Origin: Eggerthellaceae bacterium
GTDB taxonomy: Bacteria; Actinomycetota; Coriobacteriia; Coriobacteriales; Eggerthellaceae
Assembly (NCBI GenBank): GCA_022644775.1
Contig: JALCHN010000012.1
Span: 1 to 44,707, forward strand
Length of the DNA stretch: 44,707 nucleotides
Direction: 5' to 3'
Position 1 is the first letter of the stretch. Every line of letters starts with the position of its first letter. Below the pieces are notes generated by a model. The model was given only the letters and a program-made list of their open reading frames with translations, searched no databases and was not told the origin of the DNA. The translations under genes and the position numbers were made by a program. This document shows, piece after piece, positions 24,404 to 33,611 of this stretch.

Positions 24404-26686
24404 CTACGACGCGCTGTGGCGTTCGATCGGGTCGAACGCCACCAGATAGGCGCGCGCATCGCCGCGCACCGAAATGAGCTGCGAGCGCACGGCGCCGAAG
24501 AGGGGCGAGTGGGGCGTGCGCGCTTCGACCACGCTCCCCAGCACGGTCGACTGCCGCAGGGCGTCACGAATGGTTTGAGCCACGCCGTCGCCGTAGTTGA
24601 GCGTCGCATCGCTTTCGCCCACCGAGCCGTAGCCCGACGCCTTCCCGTAGTCGCGAAGCGCACGATTCGCATAGACGGTGCGCAGGATGCCGTTTTCCCT
24701 CACGAAGATCGCGAGCGGCAGGATGGCTTCGAGCGCCGGCTCGCTTTCGAAGAAGGGATGGATGCCCTGCACCACGTCGGTCATGCCCACGTCGTTGAAC
24801 AGGGCGCGCTCCTGCGCACTGGCAAGGCGAAGCCCCCGCGTGACGAAGGTGCGCGCGGCCTCCTGCGCAGGCAGGGGCTTGGAGAAATAGTAGCCCTGGA
24901 CGAACATGCAACCGATCCGTTTGAGCAGATCGAGCTGCTCTTCGGTTTCCACGCCTTCCACCAGGGTCTTGAGCCCCATGTGCTTGGACACCGTCACGAC
25001 GTCGCAGAGCATCTGCGGAAGCTTGGAGCTGCCGCCCCGCAGGAAGGCCATGTCGATCTTGGCGCAGTCGAAATCGAAGTTCTGCAGGGTATTGAGCGAA
25101 CTGTATCCGCTGCCGAAATCGTCGAGCCAGACCTCGTAGCCCCGCTCGTGGAAACGAGTCACATGCTCGCGAATGAGCGCCTCGTTGGCCACCAGGGCCG
25201 TTTCGGTAATCTCTATATGGATGTATTCGTGCGGCACCCCGTAGCTTGCGAGTATGCCGTCGATAGTTTCGTGGATGCCGTCAACCTGCAGGTCGTAGCG
25301 TGAAAAGTTCACCGACACGGGCTCGAAGGCCACGCCCTGCGCACGACGAGCCGCGATGCGCGCACAGGCCTGCCGCAGAATTTCCAAATCGACCTTGTAG
25401 ACGAGCTTGCCTCGCTCGAGCGTGTCGATGAATTGGTCGGGGCGCAGCATACCGCGTTCGGGGTCCTTCCAGCGGGCAAGGGCTTCCACGCTCTCCACCT
25501 TGCCGGAAAACGTACCCACGATCGGCTGGAAATAGGCCTCGATCCACCCCTGCGCTACCGCTTCGTCGACCCGCCGCACCACGTAAGAACGCAGAGCCAG
25601 ACTCTCTTCCATTCCCTTTTCGAACCGGCGCCAGTAACGGACGAAGTCGCCCGCCGCCGCGTCGCCGGCCATCTTGGCGCGGTCGACGACTTGACCTGCG
25701 CTCGCCTCGTCGCCCGTGATTCGATAGATGCCCGCACGCACCAGGGCCCCGTATGTCGCGTCTTCGGCCAGCTGAGCGTGAACCGTCTTCACCGCTTCCT
25801 CCGACCGCGAGCCTTCGACGAGAGCATAGAAGTTGTCGGCACCATAGCGCGCCACGCGGTCGATGCCCACGGCCGAGCCGATCGCCTGCGACATCTGGCG
25901 CAGCAGGCGGTCGCCCGCATCGAAACCGTAGGTGATGTTGTAAAACTTGAAAGCCACGATGTCGAAATAAACGAGGTCGAAGGGTTCTGCCGTGCCGTGC
26001 GCAGTCATTCCGATGACCGCATCGACCGCCCTCGAAAGCACGTCCATAGTCTGCAAACCGGTGACGTTGTCGACGCGGGATTCCGCGCCGGACGACCGCA
26101 GCTCGTCGCGCCGCTGTACGAGCAGGGACACGGCGCTCGCAGCCACGTCGAGACCGCCCGTCAGATTGCGCGCCGTAGAAGCCGACACGCCGTCGAGCAC
26201 GATGAAGCCGATCGTTTTGCCGGCACGGCGCAGGGGAACCGCCACGTCGTCGGCCCCGCAGCAGACAGAGCGCGGCGCCGTCACCGGAATGGAAAAGCTG
26301 CCGCACACCGTTTCGCCGGCATCGAGCTTGGCGAGGTCTGCTGCGCGCAGGTCGGCGTCGGGCACGAGACGCGCGCCCGCGGGCGGCAGGCACCCGCACG
26401 AACCGCGCCAGGAATGGGTCACGACAGGGGCTCCGTCGTCCGCACGCTCTACGATGGCGGCGCACAGGGCGCCCGCGCCCCGCGCGATGCTTTCGAGCAG
26501 AGCGTCGATCGACGCGTCGGAATCGCCTTTGGCCAGAGCCGTCTGCAGGCCTTCGTTGACGGCCGCAAGAAACGCGTTCAGCATGTCCGGGGCAATCCCA
26601 ACGCGTTCCGCCCGTATGAGCCCATTGACCGACCTACCCTCTCGACGCCCGCCCGACACGAACCGCGCCTGCGAATGCACGTACAC
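24404..26686 (-). CDS. EAL-domain c-di-GMP phosphodiesterase with degenerate GGDEF
   Basis: This is a 760-residue protein. The N-terminal ~30-195 looks like a GAF-type sensor with clustered Cys (GSCGC, VCCGAD). A GGDEF-like domain (~205-350) has GADNF (282-286) in place of GGDEF, so it is probably inactive as a cyclase. The EAL domain (~375-630) keeps EALARW (401), the ITE and DDFGSGYSSL motifs and LVEGVE, so it should hydrolyse c-di-GMP. A C-terminal ~130-residue PAS-like region follows. No membrane helix is seen. It lies 60 bp after the GGDEF gene, same strand. GTG 26686 is used with a modest RBS; ATG 26584 is an alternative. Confidence 0.87.
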   Translation of the reverse strand: MYVHSQARFVSGGRREGRSVNGLIRAERVGIAPDMLNAFLAAVNEGLQTALAKGDSDASIDALLESIARGAGALCAAIVERADDGAPVVTHSWRGSCGCLPPAGARLVPDADLRAADLAKLDAGETVCGSFSIPVTAPRSVCCGADDVAVPLRRAGKTIGFIVLDGVSASTARNLTGGLDVAASAVSLLVQRRDELRSSGAESRVDNVTGLQTMDVLSRAVDAVIGMTAHGTAEPFDLVYFDIVAFKFYNITYGFDAGDRLLRQMSQAIGSAVGIDRVARYGADNFYALVEGSRSEEAVKTVHAQLAEDATYGALVRAGIYRITGDEASAGQVVDRAKMAGDAAAGDFVRYWRRFEKGMEESLALRSYVVRRVDEAVAQGWIEAYFQPIVGTFSGKVESVEALARWKDPERGMLRPDQFIDTLERGKLVYKVDLEILRQACARIAARRAQGVAFEPVSVNFSRYDLQVDGIHETIDGILASYGVPHEYIHIEITETALVANEALIREHVTRFHERGYEVWLDDFGSGYSSLNTLQNFDFDCAKIDMAFLRGGSSKLPQMLCDVVTVSKHMGLKTLVEGVETEEQLDLLKRIGCMFVQGYYFSKPLPAQEAARTFVTRGLRLASAQERALFNDVGMTDVVQGIHPFFESEPALEAILPLAIFVRENGILRTVYANRALRDYGKASGYGSVGESDATLNYGDGVAQTIRDALRQSTVLGSVVEARTPHSPLFGAVRSQLISVRGDARAYLVAFDPIERHSAS

Positions 26687-26746
26687 AAACTCGCCCTAGT
26701 ATACGAGACTTTTCCCATTCCAATGACGCTCAATAGGGCAGCATCG

Positions 26747-28318
26747 TTACGCGCGGAAAATAAGGACGCAGAGCATGTTGCCGAACCGCTCGATGTTTTG
26801 GTTGTGCCCCACCGCGTACACGCGCACCGTGTCGCCCTTCTTGCGACGCACGCGCGTTTCCGCCCAGCCGGCGTTTTCGTGCGGAGTAAGGTTGAACACG
26901 GTATCCTGAATGTGGCGCATCTCGCCCTGCGGCACCAAGTTGCGGTAGTCGCCGGCAGACAGTTCAACCAGATCGGCCATAGTCTCGCAGCCGAAAATAT
27001 CCAGACAGCGGCTATTGGCGAAGAGCACGCGACGCGATTCGCCGTTCTGACGGATGAGCATCCCCGCCGGCACCGCCTGCGCCAGGTCGCGCGCCGTGAA
27101 GCCCAGTTGCTCGCGCGGGTCGTGCTCCATCGATTCATCGTAGGCCCGCACGCCCCCGTCGCGCATGATCTTGCCGCGATAGAGGGCCAAATCGGACTGG
27201 CGGTAGAGCTCGTCGAGTCCCGCTTCCGCCTTCTTGTGCAAGGTGTAGCCCGCCGACACGTGGTAGCTGATCAGGTGCCTCTCGAAGGAGAAGGTGTGCA
27301 CGCCCTGGAGCGCCTCCCGCGCGTGAGCGAGCTTGTCCATGTCGGGCTTGAGCAGAACGTGGAATTCGTCGCCGCCCGTGCGCGCGATCACGGCGTCGGT
27401 GCCGAAAATGGCACGGAGCTGTCGGGCGCAATCCTGGAGCACGGCATCACCCGCCCGATGGCCGAAGCGATCGTTGAAGATCTTGAAGTCGTCGAGGTCG
27501 GCCATGAACATGGCGATTTCCTCGTTGCCGGGTTCGGAAAGCAGCTTGAGCGCCTGTTCTTCGAACCCACGGCGGTTGAGCAAGCCGGTGAGCTCGTCGG
27601 TCGTGGCGGCAGCCATAAGATCGGCGTTCCGCGATTCCCAGCGCTCGCCGTAAATCTGGCCCATGGCGAGTACGAAGGCGGCAAAACCCACCGAAAGGGC
27701 GAACGACGCCATATGCAGGTGAAACAGGTGCTCACCTAGATACAAGGCGAACAGGAACAGCGTCATGCCCATCGTCAGGTGGGTCACGCGCGGCACACGG
27801 TCGCGGTAGCGCCATTCCCACACCATCGCGCAGCCCGTATACCAGCAGACCAGAGCCTCCAAGAGCCAGTGCATATGCTGATAGCGGAACGTGCCATCGG
27901 GGTCGAGAGTGTACATCGTCGCCCGCGTTGCGGGAATTGCAAGAAGCGAGATTACGACCAAAGCGGGAATCGCGTACATCCACATGACGCGCGGCGTCGC
28001 CTCGCGTCCTTCGGTCATCGCGCAGGCAGCAACGACGAACAGCATGAACGAGAGCAAGGCGTAGAGCAGTTCGACGCCCAGCATGCCGACGGCGTAGACC
28101 GCGAACCCTCGCTCCGTGCCCGTGGCGAGACCAATGAAGGAAACTATGCCGAAAAGCGCTTGAACGAGCAGCAAGACCTCGCCCGTGAGCACAGCGCGTT
28201 GCGTTCTGCCTTGCGCCTTGAAGTACACGAACGTGACGACGATGCCCAAGGCGCTTGCAATGATGGTGGGGATGTCGAAATAGGCAGACCGAGAAATGTA
28301 GTTGTACAAGTCGCCCAT
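26747..28318 (-). CDS. membrane GGDEF diguanylate cyclase
   Basis: This is a 523-residue protein. Residues ~15-225 form about seven membrane helices. The GGDEF domain spans ~235-395 with intact GGDEF at 315-319 and the metal-binding Asp of MADLDDFK (~274), so it should make c-di-GMP. I see no RxxD inhibitory site at the canonical spacing. A C-terminal ~120 residues resemble a PAS fold, unusual after a GGDEF domain and shared in outline with the EAL partner. ATG 28318 has a G-rich RBS. A c-di-GMP-I riboswitch lies in its 5' leader, so the enzyme's product probably controls its own synthesis and that of the downstream phosphodiesterase. Confidence 0.88.
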   Translation of the reverse strand: MGDLYNYISRSAYFDIPTIIASALGIVVTFVYFKAQGRTQRAVLTGEVLLLVQALFGIVSFIGLATGTERGFAVYAVGMLGVELLYALLSFMLFVVAACAMTEGREATPRVMWMYAIPALVVISLLAIPATRATMYTLDPDGTFRYQHMHWLLEALVCWYTGCAMVWEWRYRDRVPRVTHLTMGMTLFLFALYLGEHLFHLHMASFALSVGFAAFVLAMGQIYGERWESRNADLMAAATTDELTGLLNRRGFEEQALKLLSEPGNEEIAMFMADLDDFKIFNDRFGHRAGDAVLQDCARQLRAIFGTDAVIARTGGDEFHVLLKPDMDKLAHAREALQGVHTFSFERHLISYHVSAGYTLHKKAEAGLDELYRQSDLALYRGKIMRDGGVRAYDESMEHDPREQLGFTARDLAQAVPAGMLIRQNGESRRVLFANSRCLDIFGCETMADLVELSAGDYRNLVPQGEMRHIQDTVFNLTPHENAGWAETRVRRKKGDTVRVYAVGHNQNIERFGNMLCVLIFRA

Positions 28319-28350
28319 CGCGTGTCCCCCCAATCTGGCCTCGTGCGAAA

Positions 28351-28414
28351 CAGTTGCGAGCCGACGCCGCGCCAAAGGGTACACCTGATGAGTTCTGCTT
28401 ATGAATCGCAACTG
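28351..28414 (-). promoter_or_regulatory. alternative pairing in riboswitch leader
   Basis: On the minus strand CAGTTGCGA (28414-28406), at the 3' side of the aptamer, can pair perfectly with TCGCAACTG (28359-28351), which is followed by TTTC. Formation would disrupt the aptamer end, so this is the likely expression platform. Whether it terminates transcription or changes access to the start is not clear. Confidence 0.5.
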
Positions 28415-28477
28415 GCTGCCATCGGTTGAAGGCCCTATAGCTTTGCGTCGCCGCCTTTCGGCGGGTTTGCCCAAAGC
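28397..28477 (-). ncRNA. c-di-GMP-I (GEMM-I) riboswitch
   Basis: The minus strand shows the class signature in order. GGGCAAACC comes first. A 5-bp stem CCGCC/GGCGG is closed by a GAAA tetraloop. Then come GACGCAAAGC, the GGGCC segment, and AUGGCAGCCAGUUGC, matching the conserved 3' side. A short closing stem GCUU (28477-28474)/AAGC (28400-28397) is possible. A -10 box TATAGT (28486-28481) lies directly upstream, placing the transcript start at the aptamer. The gene controlled is the GGDEF protein at 28318, with the EAL gene behind it. Confidence 0.88.
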
Positions 28478-28480
28478 GGA

Positions 28481-28486
28481 ACTATA
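28481..28486 (-). promoter_or_regulatory. -10 box of riboswitch-GGDEF-EAL transcript
   Basis: TATAGT on the minus strand lies about 7 nt before the expected start of the aptamer. No good -35 box is seen 16-18 nt further upstream. Confidence 0.5.
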
Positions 28487-28601
28487 TCGGATGGAAGGCA
28501 AGCATGGCAGTGTAGCAACCGTGAAAACATTTCTTTGTTACCATGCCGATATCAATAGCGAAACGGGATGGGGCGCGACCGTGGCGTGCCAAAGCGCGCC
28601 C

Positions 28602-28653
28602 GCATGCGAAAGCGGGCCGCCGCAGTTGCCCGCGACGACCCGCTTTCGCATGC
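28602..28653 (-). terminator. 15-bp inverted repeat after ABC permease gene
   Basis: GCATGCGAAAGCGGG (28602-28616) is exactly inverted at 28639-28653 around a 22-nt loop, about 170 bp after the permease stop. It probably ends the leftward Bce-like operon transcript before the GGDEF promoter. The remainder of 28487-28820 holds no gene. Confidence 0.55.
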
Positions 28654-28820
28654 CATGACTTAGGCGGTCATCCCGCCCGAACGCGCCTGTGCTTGGGGCG
28701 GAACGACCGCGCTACCGTGTCTTACAGTCGGTCATCCCCCACTTCCCTGCGGCGCAGCGACCACCTCGCGAAAAACGCCACCGCCGCCGAGCTCGCCAAG
28801 GCGGCAAGGGGCAGCAGGGG

Positions 28821-30932
28821 CTAAAGCGCTCGGCGGGTGCGGGAAATCGCCTGGCGCACCATGCCGTGCTCGGCGCGGTAGGTGGCCACGAAATAGCCGC
28901 CGTAGGCCACGATGAAGATCCCCACGGCGAAGGCCGCCGTCTGGCCCAGGTCGGCGTAGCCAAAGGTCTTCACCAGCTTGAGCACCGCCGCCAGGGCGCA
29001 GAGCGAATGGGCCAGGGCCACCGCCAGAGGCGCCGCGAACATGACTCCGCTCTGCGCGCGCACCGAGCGGAAGATCGCCTGGTCGGGGCAGCCCAGCTCG
29101 TGCAGGGTGCGGTAACGGCCGGCCGAATCGGTCGTGGCCGAAAGCTGCTGCACGGCCATAATCGCCGCGCAGGCCACCACGAGCACGAAGCCGATGTAGA
29201 GGGCCAGGTAGACGATGAGCGCCGTGATGCTCACGCCCGCCGCCAGCGCGCTCGTGCGCGTGACCATGAAAGCTATCGCGTCGGGGTTCTGCGCTTCCAC
29301 AGCCGAAAGGAAGGCGTCGCTTCCCACGGTCGCGGTGGACCCTTCGCTCGCAAGCGGCGCGAGGGCGGCGTCGCCCGCTTCCGTGTCGCCCGCATAGCGC
29401 ACTTTCACCAGCACGTCGTAGACCGGCAGACCCGCCGTCGCATCGTCGGGCAGAATGAGCATGCCCGTGTCGGTGGTGTTGCTGCTGTTTTCCAGCTGGG
29501 CCGACGCGTCGTCGATCACCGCGGTCTGTGCGGGATGGAAGGTGCGCCCCGCACCGCCGAAGCTATAGCCCGCCGCGAGCACCTTGTTGTAGAAGTCGGA
29601 AGCGGAATCCATCGTGCAGGCGATGAGGTACTCGTCGCCGCCCAGGCTCACCGGCTCGAGCCCGAACAGGGCGCGCTGGGCGTTGAAGTCGGAGGCGCTC
29701 ATGACCCACAGGCCCAGGGTGTTGGCGTAGGCGGCTTCGTAGCCTGCCGGCGCTTCGACGCCCGTCGCGTCGGTCATCGCCTGCATGGTCACCCCGCCGC
29801 CATCGACAAGCCCCTGCGACTGGCGCACGCGCACCTGAGCGTAGCTGCCCACCTGTCCCAAGTCGACGCCCGCCGTGCGGGCCGCTTCCACCACGTCGAC
29901 GTTCGACAGGTCGCCGGAAAGGTTGGTCGCGTTCAGGGTCGCGTCGACGGCGGCATGCCGGTTGGCCTGGCCGTTCAGGGCCGTGCAGATCGCCATGCCC
30001 GTGGTCACCGACGTGAGGGCCACAAAGAGCACGAGCGACACCACGGCCATCGACGCGCAGGTGGTGTTCACGCGACTCGCCAGCTGACGCGCGGTGAACG
30101 CGTTGAGGTCGCGCCACCAGAAGCGGGGCATCTTCTGCAGCAGGGCCGTGACCGTGCCCGCCAGGCCGAAGAAGAGCAGCACGGTGCCCACCACCACAAG
30201 GGCGGTCGTGATGAGGAAGCCGGTCTGCGTGGCGCCCTGGGTGAAACCGGGAAAACCCTCGCGCGAAAGGCGCACGTAGGCCGCGATCACCGCGCCCAGG
30301 CCCGCCGCGAACAGGACGACGGACACCGGCAGGCTGCGCACGCCGTTCCTTTCGTTGGCGCGGCGGGCGCCCATGAGGTCGACCAGGCGCACGCGGCGCA
30401 GGGTGACCAGGTTGAGCGCGAGCATGACCGCAAAGGTCACGGCGAAGCAGCCGGCGGTCATTCCCAGGGCGTCGGTCGAAAAGAAGAGCTTGTAGTGGGT
30501 CACCGCCACTTCGAACAGGCCGCTCGTCACGAACAGGAGCAGCTGCGAGAGCAACACGCCGCCGGCGATGCCCACTGCGAACGAGACGAGGCCCACCAGC
30601 AGGGTCTCCATCGCAAGGATCTCCGACACCTGGCCGCGTCGCATGCCGAGCACCTGGTAAAGGCCCAATTCCTGTTTGCGACGCCGCATAAGAAAGCTGT
30701 TGGCGTACACCATGAGGAAGCCCATGATCACGGCCAAGAACACGGTGAGGCCCGAAAGGACGTCGTCCAGCGATTCAAGCATGTCCGACGCGTTAGAATC
30801 GAGGAAATCAGCCTGCAGAGAGACGGTGTTGAAGGCGTAGAAAACGGCCACGCCGATCGCCAGGGTGACGAAGTAGAGCGTGTAGCTGCGCGCCGACCGG
30901 CGCACGTTGCCCACGGCGAGCTTAGCGAGCAT
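28821..30932 (-). CDS. BceB-like FtsX-family ABC permease
   Basis: This 703-residue protein has the BceB topology. One helix lies near the N-terminus (~15-35), then three helices (~60-170) and a paired set (~190-290). A large extracellular domain follows (~300-560), then C-terminal FtsX-type helices. The segment MRRRKQELGLYQVLGMRRGQ is the usual FtsX loop. Partnered with the ATPase upstream and the adjacent two-component system, it probably removes or senses cell-wall-active antimicrobial peptides, as BceAB does in Firmicutes (inference from family). ATG 30932 is chosen because GGAGG is 8 nt before it; the longer GTG 30941 overlaps that RBS. The gene overlaps the ATPase gene by 11 nt. Confidence 0.87.
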   Translation of the reverse strand: MLAKLAVGNVRRSARSYTLYFVTLAIGVAVFYAFNTVSLQADFLDSNASDMLESLDDVLSGLTVFLAVIMGFLMVYANSFLMRRRKQELGLYQVLGMRRGQVSEILAMETLLVGLVSFAVGIAGGVLLSQLLLFVTSGLFEVAVTHYKLFFSTDALGMTAGCFAVTFAVMLALNLVTLRRVRLVDLMGARRANERNGVRSLPVSVVLFAAGLGAVIAAYVRLSREGFPGFTQGATQTGFLITTALVVVGTVLLFFGLAGTVTALLQKMPRFWWRDLNAFTARQLASRVNTTCASMAVVSLVLFVALTSVTTGMAICTALNGQANRHAAVDATLNATNLSGDLSNVDVVEAARTAGVDLGQVGSYAQVRVRQSQGLVDGGGVTMQAMTDATGVEAPAGYEAAYANTLGLWVMSASDFNAQRALFGLEPVSLGGDEYLIACTMDSASDFYNKVLAAGYSFGGAGRTFHPAQTAVIDDASAQLENSSNTTDTGMLILPDDATAGLPVYDVLVKVRYAGDTEAGDAALAPLASEGSTATVGSDAFLSAVEAQNPDAIAFMVTRTSALAAGVSITALIVYLALYIGFVLVVACAAIMAVQQLSATTDSAGRYRTLHELGCPDQAIFRSVRAQSGVMFAAPLAVALAHSLCALAAVLKLVKTFGYADLGQTAAFAVGIFIVAYGGYFVATYRAEHGMVRQAISRTRRAL

Positions 30933-31731
30933 CTTCGGCACCTCCCATGGTGGCCACCACGCTCATGATCCGGTCGAAGAAGTCGTGGCGACTGGCGTCG
31001 CCGCGGCGGATCTGCGTGAACAGGCGTCCGTCGCGAATGAACAGGACGCGCCGGCAGTAGCTGGCGGCAGCTTCGTCGTGGGTGACCATGAGAATGGTCG
31101 AACCCAGATCGCGGTTGAGGCGGTCAAGGCTTTCGAGCAGAATCTTGGTGTTCTTCGAATCGAGCGCGCCGGTGGGCTCGTCGGCGAGCACCAGCGCCGG
31201 CTGCGTGACGATTGCGCGGGCCGCCGCCACGCGCTGGCGCTGGCCGCCCGACATCTGGTAGGGATAGCGATCGAGCACGTCGGTCACGCCCAAGGCGTGG
31301 GCCGTGTCTTCCACCTGGCGCTGCAGGGCGTCGGCCGGCACGCGCCCTATCGACAGGGGCAGGGCGATGTTCTCGCGCCCCGTGAGCGTGTCGAGCAGGT
31401 TGGCGTCCTGGAAGATGAAGCCGAGCTTCTCACGGCGGAAATCGGCCAGTTTGCGGGCCGAAAGGCGGGCCGTGTCGGCGCCGTCGACCAGGATCGCGCC
31501 GGCCGTGGGGCGGTCGATCGTGGCGATGCAGTTGAGCAGGGTCGACTTGCCCGAGCCCGACGGCCCCATGATCGCCGTGAACTCGCCTTCTTCCACCGCG
31601 AAGCTCACGCCGTTCAGGGCGCGCGTGGCGCCGCCCTTGCTGCCGTAGGTTTTCTCGACGTTGCTCACCTGGAGCACCGGCGCGCTCGCGGCGCCGGCCG
31701 GGGGCATGGCGCCCGCTGCGTGTCTGGCCAT
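30922..31731 (-). CDS. BceA-like ABC transporter ATP-binding protein
   Basis: This 269-residue protein has all nucleotide-binding motifs: Walker A GPSGSGKST, Q-loop FIFQDANLL, signature MSGGQRQRVAAARA, Walker B LVLADEPTGALD and the switch His in VTHD. It is of the LolD/MacB/BceA class that drives FtsX-type permeases. A short Ala/Pro-rich N-terminal extension (~20 residues) and a ~35-residue C-terminal tail are additional. AGGAGG precedes the ATG. It lies 120 bp after the sensor kinase gene in the same direction, completing a kinase-regulator-ATPase-permease unit. Confidence 0.93.
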   Translation of the reverse strand: MARHAAGAMPPAGAASAPVLQVSNVEKTYGSKGGATRALNGVSFAVEEGEFTAIMGPSGSGKSTLLNCIATIDRPTAGAILVDGADTARLSARKLADFRREKLGFIFQDANLLDTLTGRENIALPLSIGRVPADALQRQVEDTAHALGVTDVLDRYPYQMSGGQRQRVAAARAIVTQPALVLADEPTGALDSKNTKILLESLDRLNRDLGSTILMVTHDEAAASYCRRVLFIRDGRLFTQIRRGDASRHDFFDRIMSVVATMGGAEDAR

Positions 31732-31851
31732 CGTGGTACCTCCTGATAGTGGGTTCGTTCTACCCCTGAGACTACGCGGAGCGCGCCGCGCCTGCCATCG
31801 ATTGGCCTTACGCCCGCCTTACGCTTTTGTCACCTTGGCCGCGGGAGCGAT

Positions 31852-32946
31852 TTACACATCGTCGCGCTCGTCGCCGAAACGGTTGCGCGGGAAGGCGATG
31901 CGCACTTCCGTCCAGGCGCCCTCTTGGGAATCGACGCTCACGCCGAGCCCCATCTTCTTGCACAGGGTGGCCACCAAATAGAGGCCCAAGCCCGTCGACC
32001 GGCGCTGCGACCGGCCGTTTTGCCCGGTGAAGCCCCGCTCGCACACGCGGGGCAGGTCGGCCGCCGCGATGCCGCAGCCGTTGTCGCGCACCGAAAGCGC
32101 CACGCGCTCGCCGGCGGTGCCCACCGCTTCTTCGCGCGCCGCGAGCACGATGCGGGGACTGCGGCCGTCGCGGGCGGGGTCGGCCCGGTAGCGCACGGCG
32201 TTGTCGATGAGCTGGCCCACGATGAACACGAGCCACTTGGGGTCGCAGGGCGCCACGATGTCGCTGCCGTCGGAGCGCACCATGCCCATAAGATCGACCG
32301 CCACGTGGGCCTCGATCAGCTGGGTGGCACGCGACCGCACGGCTTCGGCCGCCAGGGGGCCCAAGGCCCGGTCGTAGATCACGTAGTCGTTTTCCAACGA
32401 CGACGACCGCGCGTAGAAGAGGGCCTGCTCCACGTAGGCCTCCACGCGCGCGAGCTCGCGGGACAGGGGCCGCAGGGCCGGGTCGTTGGCGTTTTCCACG
32501 AAGAGGTTGGCCGCCGCGAGCGGGGTCTTCACCTCGTGCACCCAGGTTTCCACGAAATCGCGGTAGTCGGCTTCGGCGGCGCGGGCGGCGCCCACCTGGC
32601 GGGCGGCTTCGGCGGCCACGGCCCGCACGGCCCCGGTAAGGGCCCCGCCTTCCAGGCCGTCGGCGTCTTCGGCATCGGTCGCCAGGGCCAGGGCGTCGCT
32701 TCCGGCGCCGGCGATGCGGCGCGCCTCTTCCACCCAGGCCCGCTCGCGCGCCCAAGCGCCCACCTGCAAGGCCGCGAACGCCAGGGCCAGCAGGACCTCG
32801 AGCAGGCCGCGCTCGCCGGCGCCCACGCCCATGGCCGCAAGCAGGGGCCAGGCGAAGGCGCAGCACAGGATGCAGAAGACGAGCGCGGTGCGGTGGGCGC
32901 CCAGATAGGCGCCGAAGCCCAGGGCACGGGGGCCGCGCGCGCTCAT
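31852..32946 (-). CDS. BceS-like intramembrane-sensing histidine kinase
   Basis: This 364-residue protein has two closely spaced helices (~20-40 and ~46-65) with almost no external loop, the design of intramembrane-sensing kinases such as BceS. The HisKA domain carries His137 in WVHEVKTPL. The ATPase domain has N-box LIDNAVRYR, DNGCGI and a TGLGLYL G-box. Such kinases do not sense the drug directly but read the activity of their BceAB transporter. The ATG overlaps the stop codon of the response regulator gene (ATGA). The transporter genes follow. Confidence 0.9.
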   Translation of the reverse strand: MSARGPRALGFGAYLGAHRTALVFCILCCAFAWPLLAAMGVGAGERGLLEVLLALAFAALQVGAWARERAWVEEARRIAGAGSDALALATDAEDADGLEGGALTGAVRAVAAEAARQVGAARAAEADYRDFVETWVHEVKTPLAAANLFVENANDPALRPLSRELARVEAYVEQALFYARSSSLENDYVIYDRALGPLAAEAVRSRATQLIEAHVAVDLMGMVRSDGSDIVAPCDPKWLVFIVGQLIDNAVRYRADPARDGRSPRIVLAAREEAVGTAGERVALSVRDNGCGIAAADLPRVCERGFTGQNGRSQRRSTGLGLYLVATLCKKMGLGVSVDSQEGAWTEVRIAFPRNRFGDERDDV

Positions 32947-33611
32947 ACCGCGTATCCCTGGCCGCGGCGGGTGACCACGTAGTCGGTCGCGCCGATGCGG
33001 GCGAGCGTCTGGCGCAGACGGTTCACATTGACGGTGAGGGTGTTGTCGTCGACGAAGGAGTCGGTCGACCACAGGGCTTCCATGAGTTCCTCGCGCGACA
33101 CCACCCGGCCGGGCCGCCGCATGAGGGTCTCCAGGATGCGGAGCTCGTTTTTGGTGAGGTCGACCTCGCGGCCTTCGAACGACGCGCGCGACCGCGACAG
33201 GTCGAGCACCAGGCCGGCGTGCTCCATCGTGCGGCCGGCCGCGCCCGCCCGGCCGGCGCGGCGCAGGACCGCGTCGATGTGGGCCAGGAGCACCTGGCCG
33301 TTGTAGGGCTTTTCGATGAAGGCGTCGGCGCCCATCGACATGCTCATGAGCTCGTCGACGTCGGTCGTGCGGCTCGTGAGGACGATGATCGGCACGTCGG
33401 AAGCCTGGCGCAGCTCGCGCGCCACGATCAGGCCGTCGGTGCCGGGCAGGCCAAGGTCGAGCAGAACCAGGTCGGGGCGGGCGACCAGACCGCTTTCGGC
33501 CACGCGATCGAACGCGCAAGCGCACACGGCCTCGTGTCCAGCCCGTTCAAGCAGGACCTCCACTTCCCCGCGCACTGCCGGATCGTCTTCTATTACATAG
33601 ATGCGCGCCAT
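32943..33611 (-). CDS. OmpR/BceR-like response regulator
   Basis: This 222-residue protein has a receiver domain with acidic pair EDD (8-10), phosphoacceptor Asp52 (LLDLGLPGTDG), Ser/Thr switch LTSR and Lys in IEKPY. The C-terminal winged helix contains DLTKNELRILETLMRRPGRV and DDNTLTVNVNRLRQ, typical of BceR/VraR-side OmpR members. It is expected to activate the downstream ABC genes when phosphorylated. ATG 33611 has GGAAGG upstream. It is the first gene of the four-gene unit; I see no distinctive promoter. Confidence 0.92.
   Translation of the reverse strand: MARIYVIEDDPAVRGEVEVLLERAGHEAVCACAFDRVAESGLVARPDLVLLDLGLPGTDGLIVARELRQASDVPIIVLTSRTTDVDELMSMSMGADAFIEKPYNGQVLLAHIDAVLRRAGRAGAAGRTMEHAGLVLDLSRSRASFEGREVDLTKNELRILETLMRRPGRVVSREELMEALWSTDSFVDDNTLTVNVNRLRQTLARIGATDYVVTRRGQGYAV

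Noticed and set aside
25433-27739. 768-codon open frame opposite the EAL and GGDEF genes
   Set aside because: Spans two real genes on the other strand, with low-complexity His/Arg-rich translation and no motif.
28689-30968. 759-codon plus-strand frame opposite the ABC permease
   Set aside because: Antisense to a well-supported permease gene; composition typical of a shadow frame.
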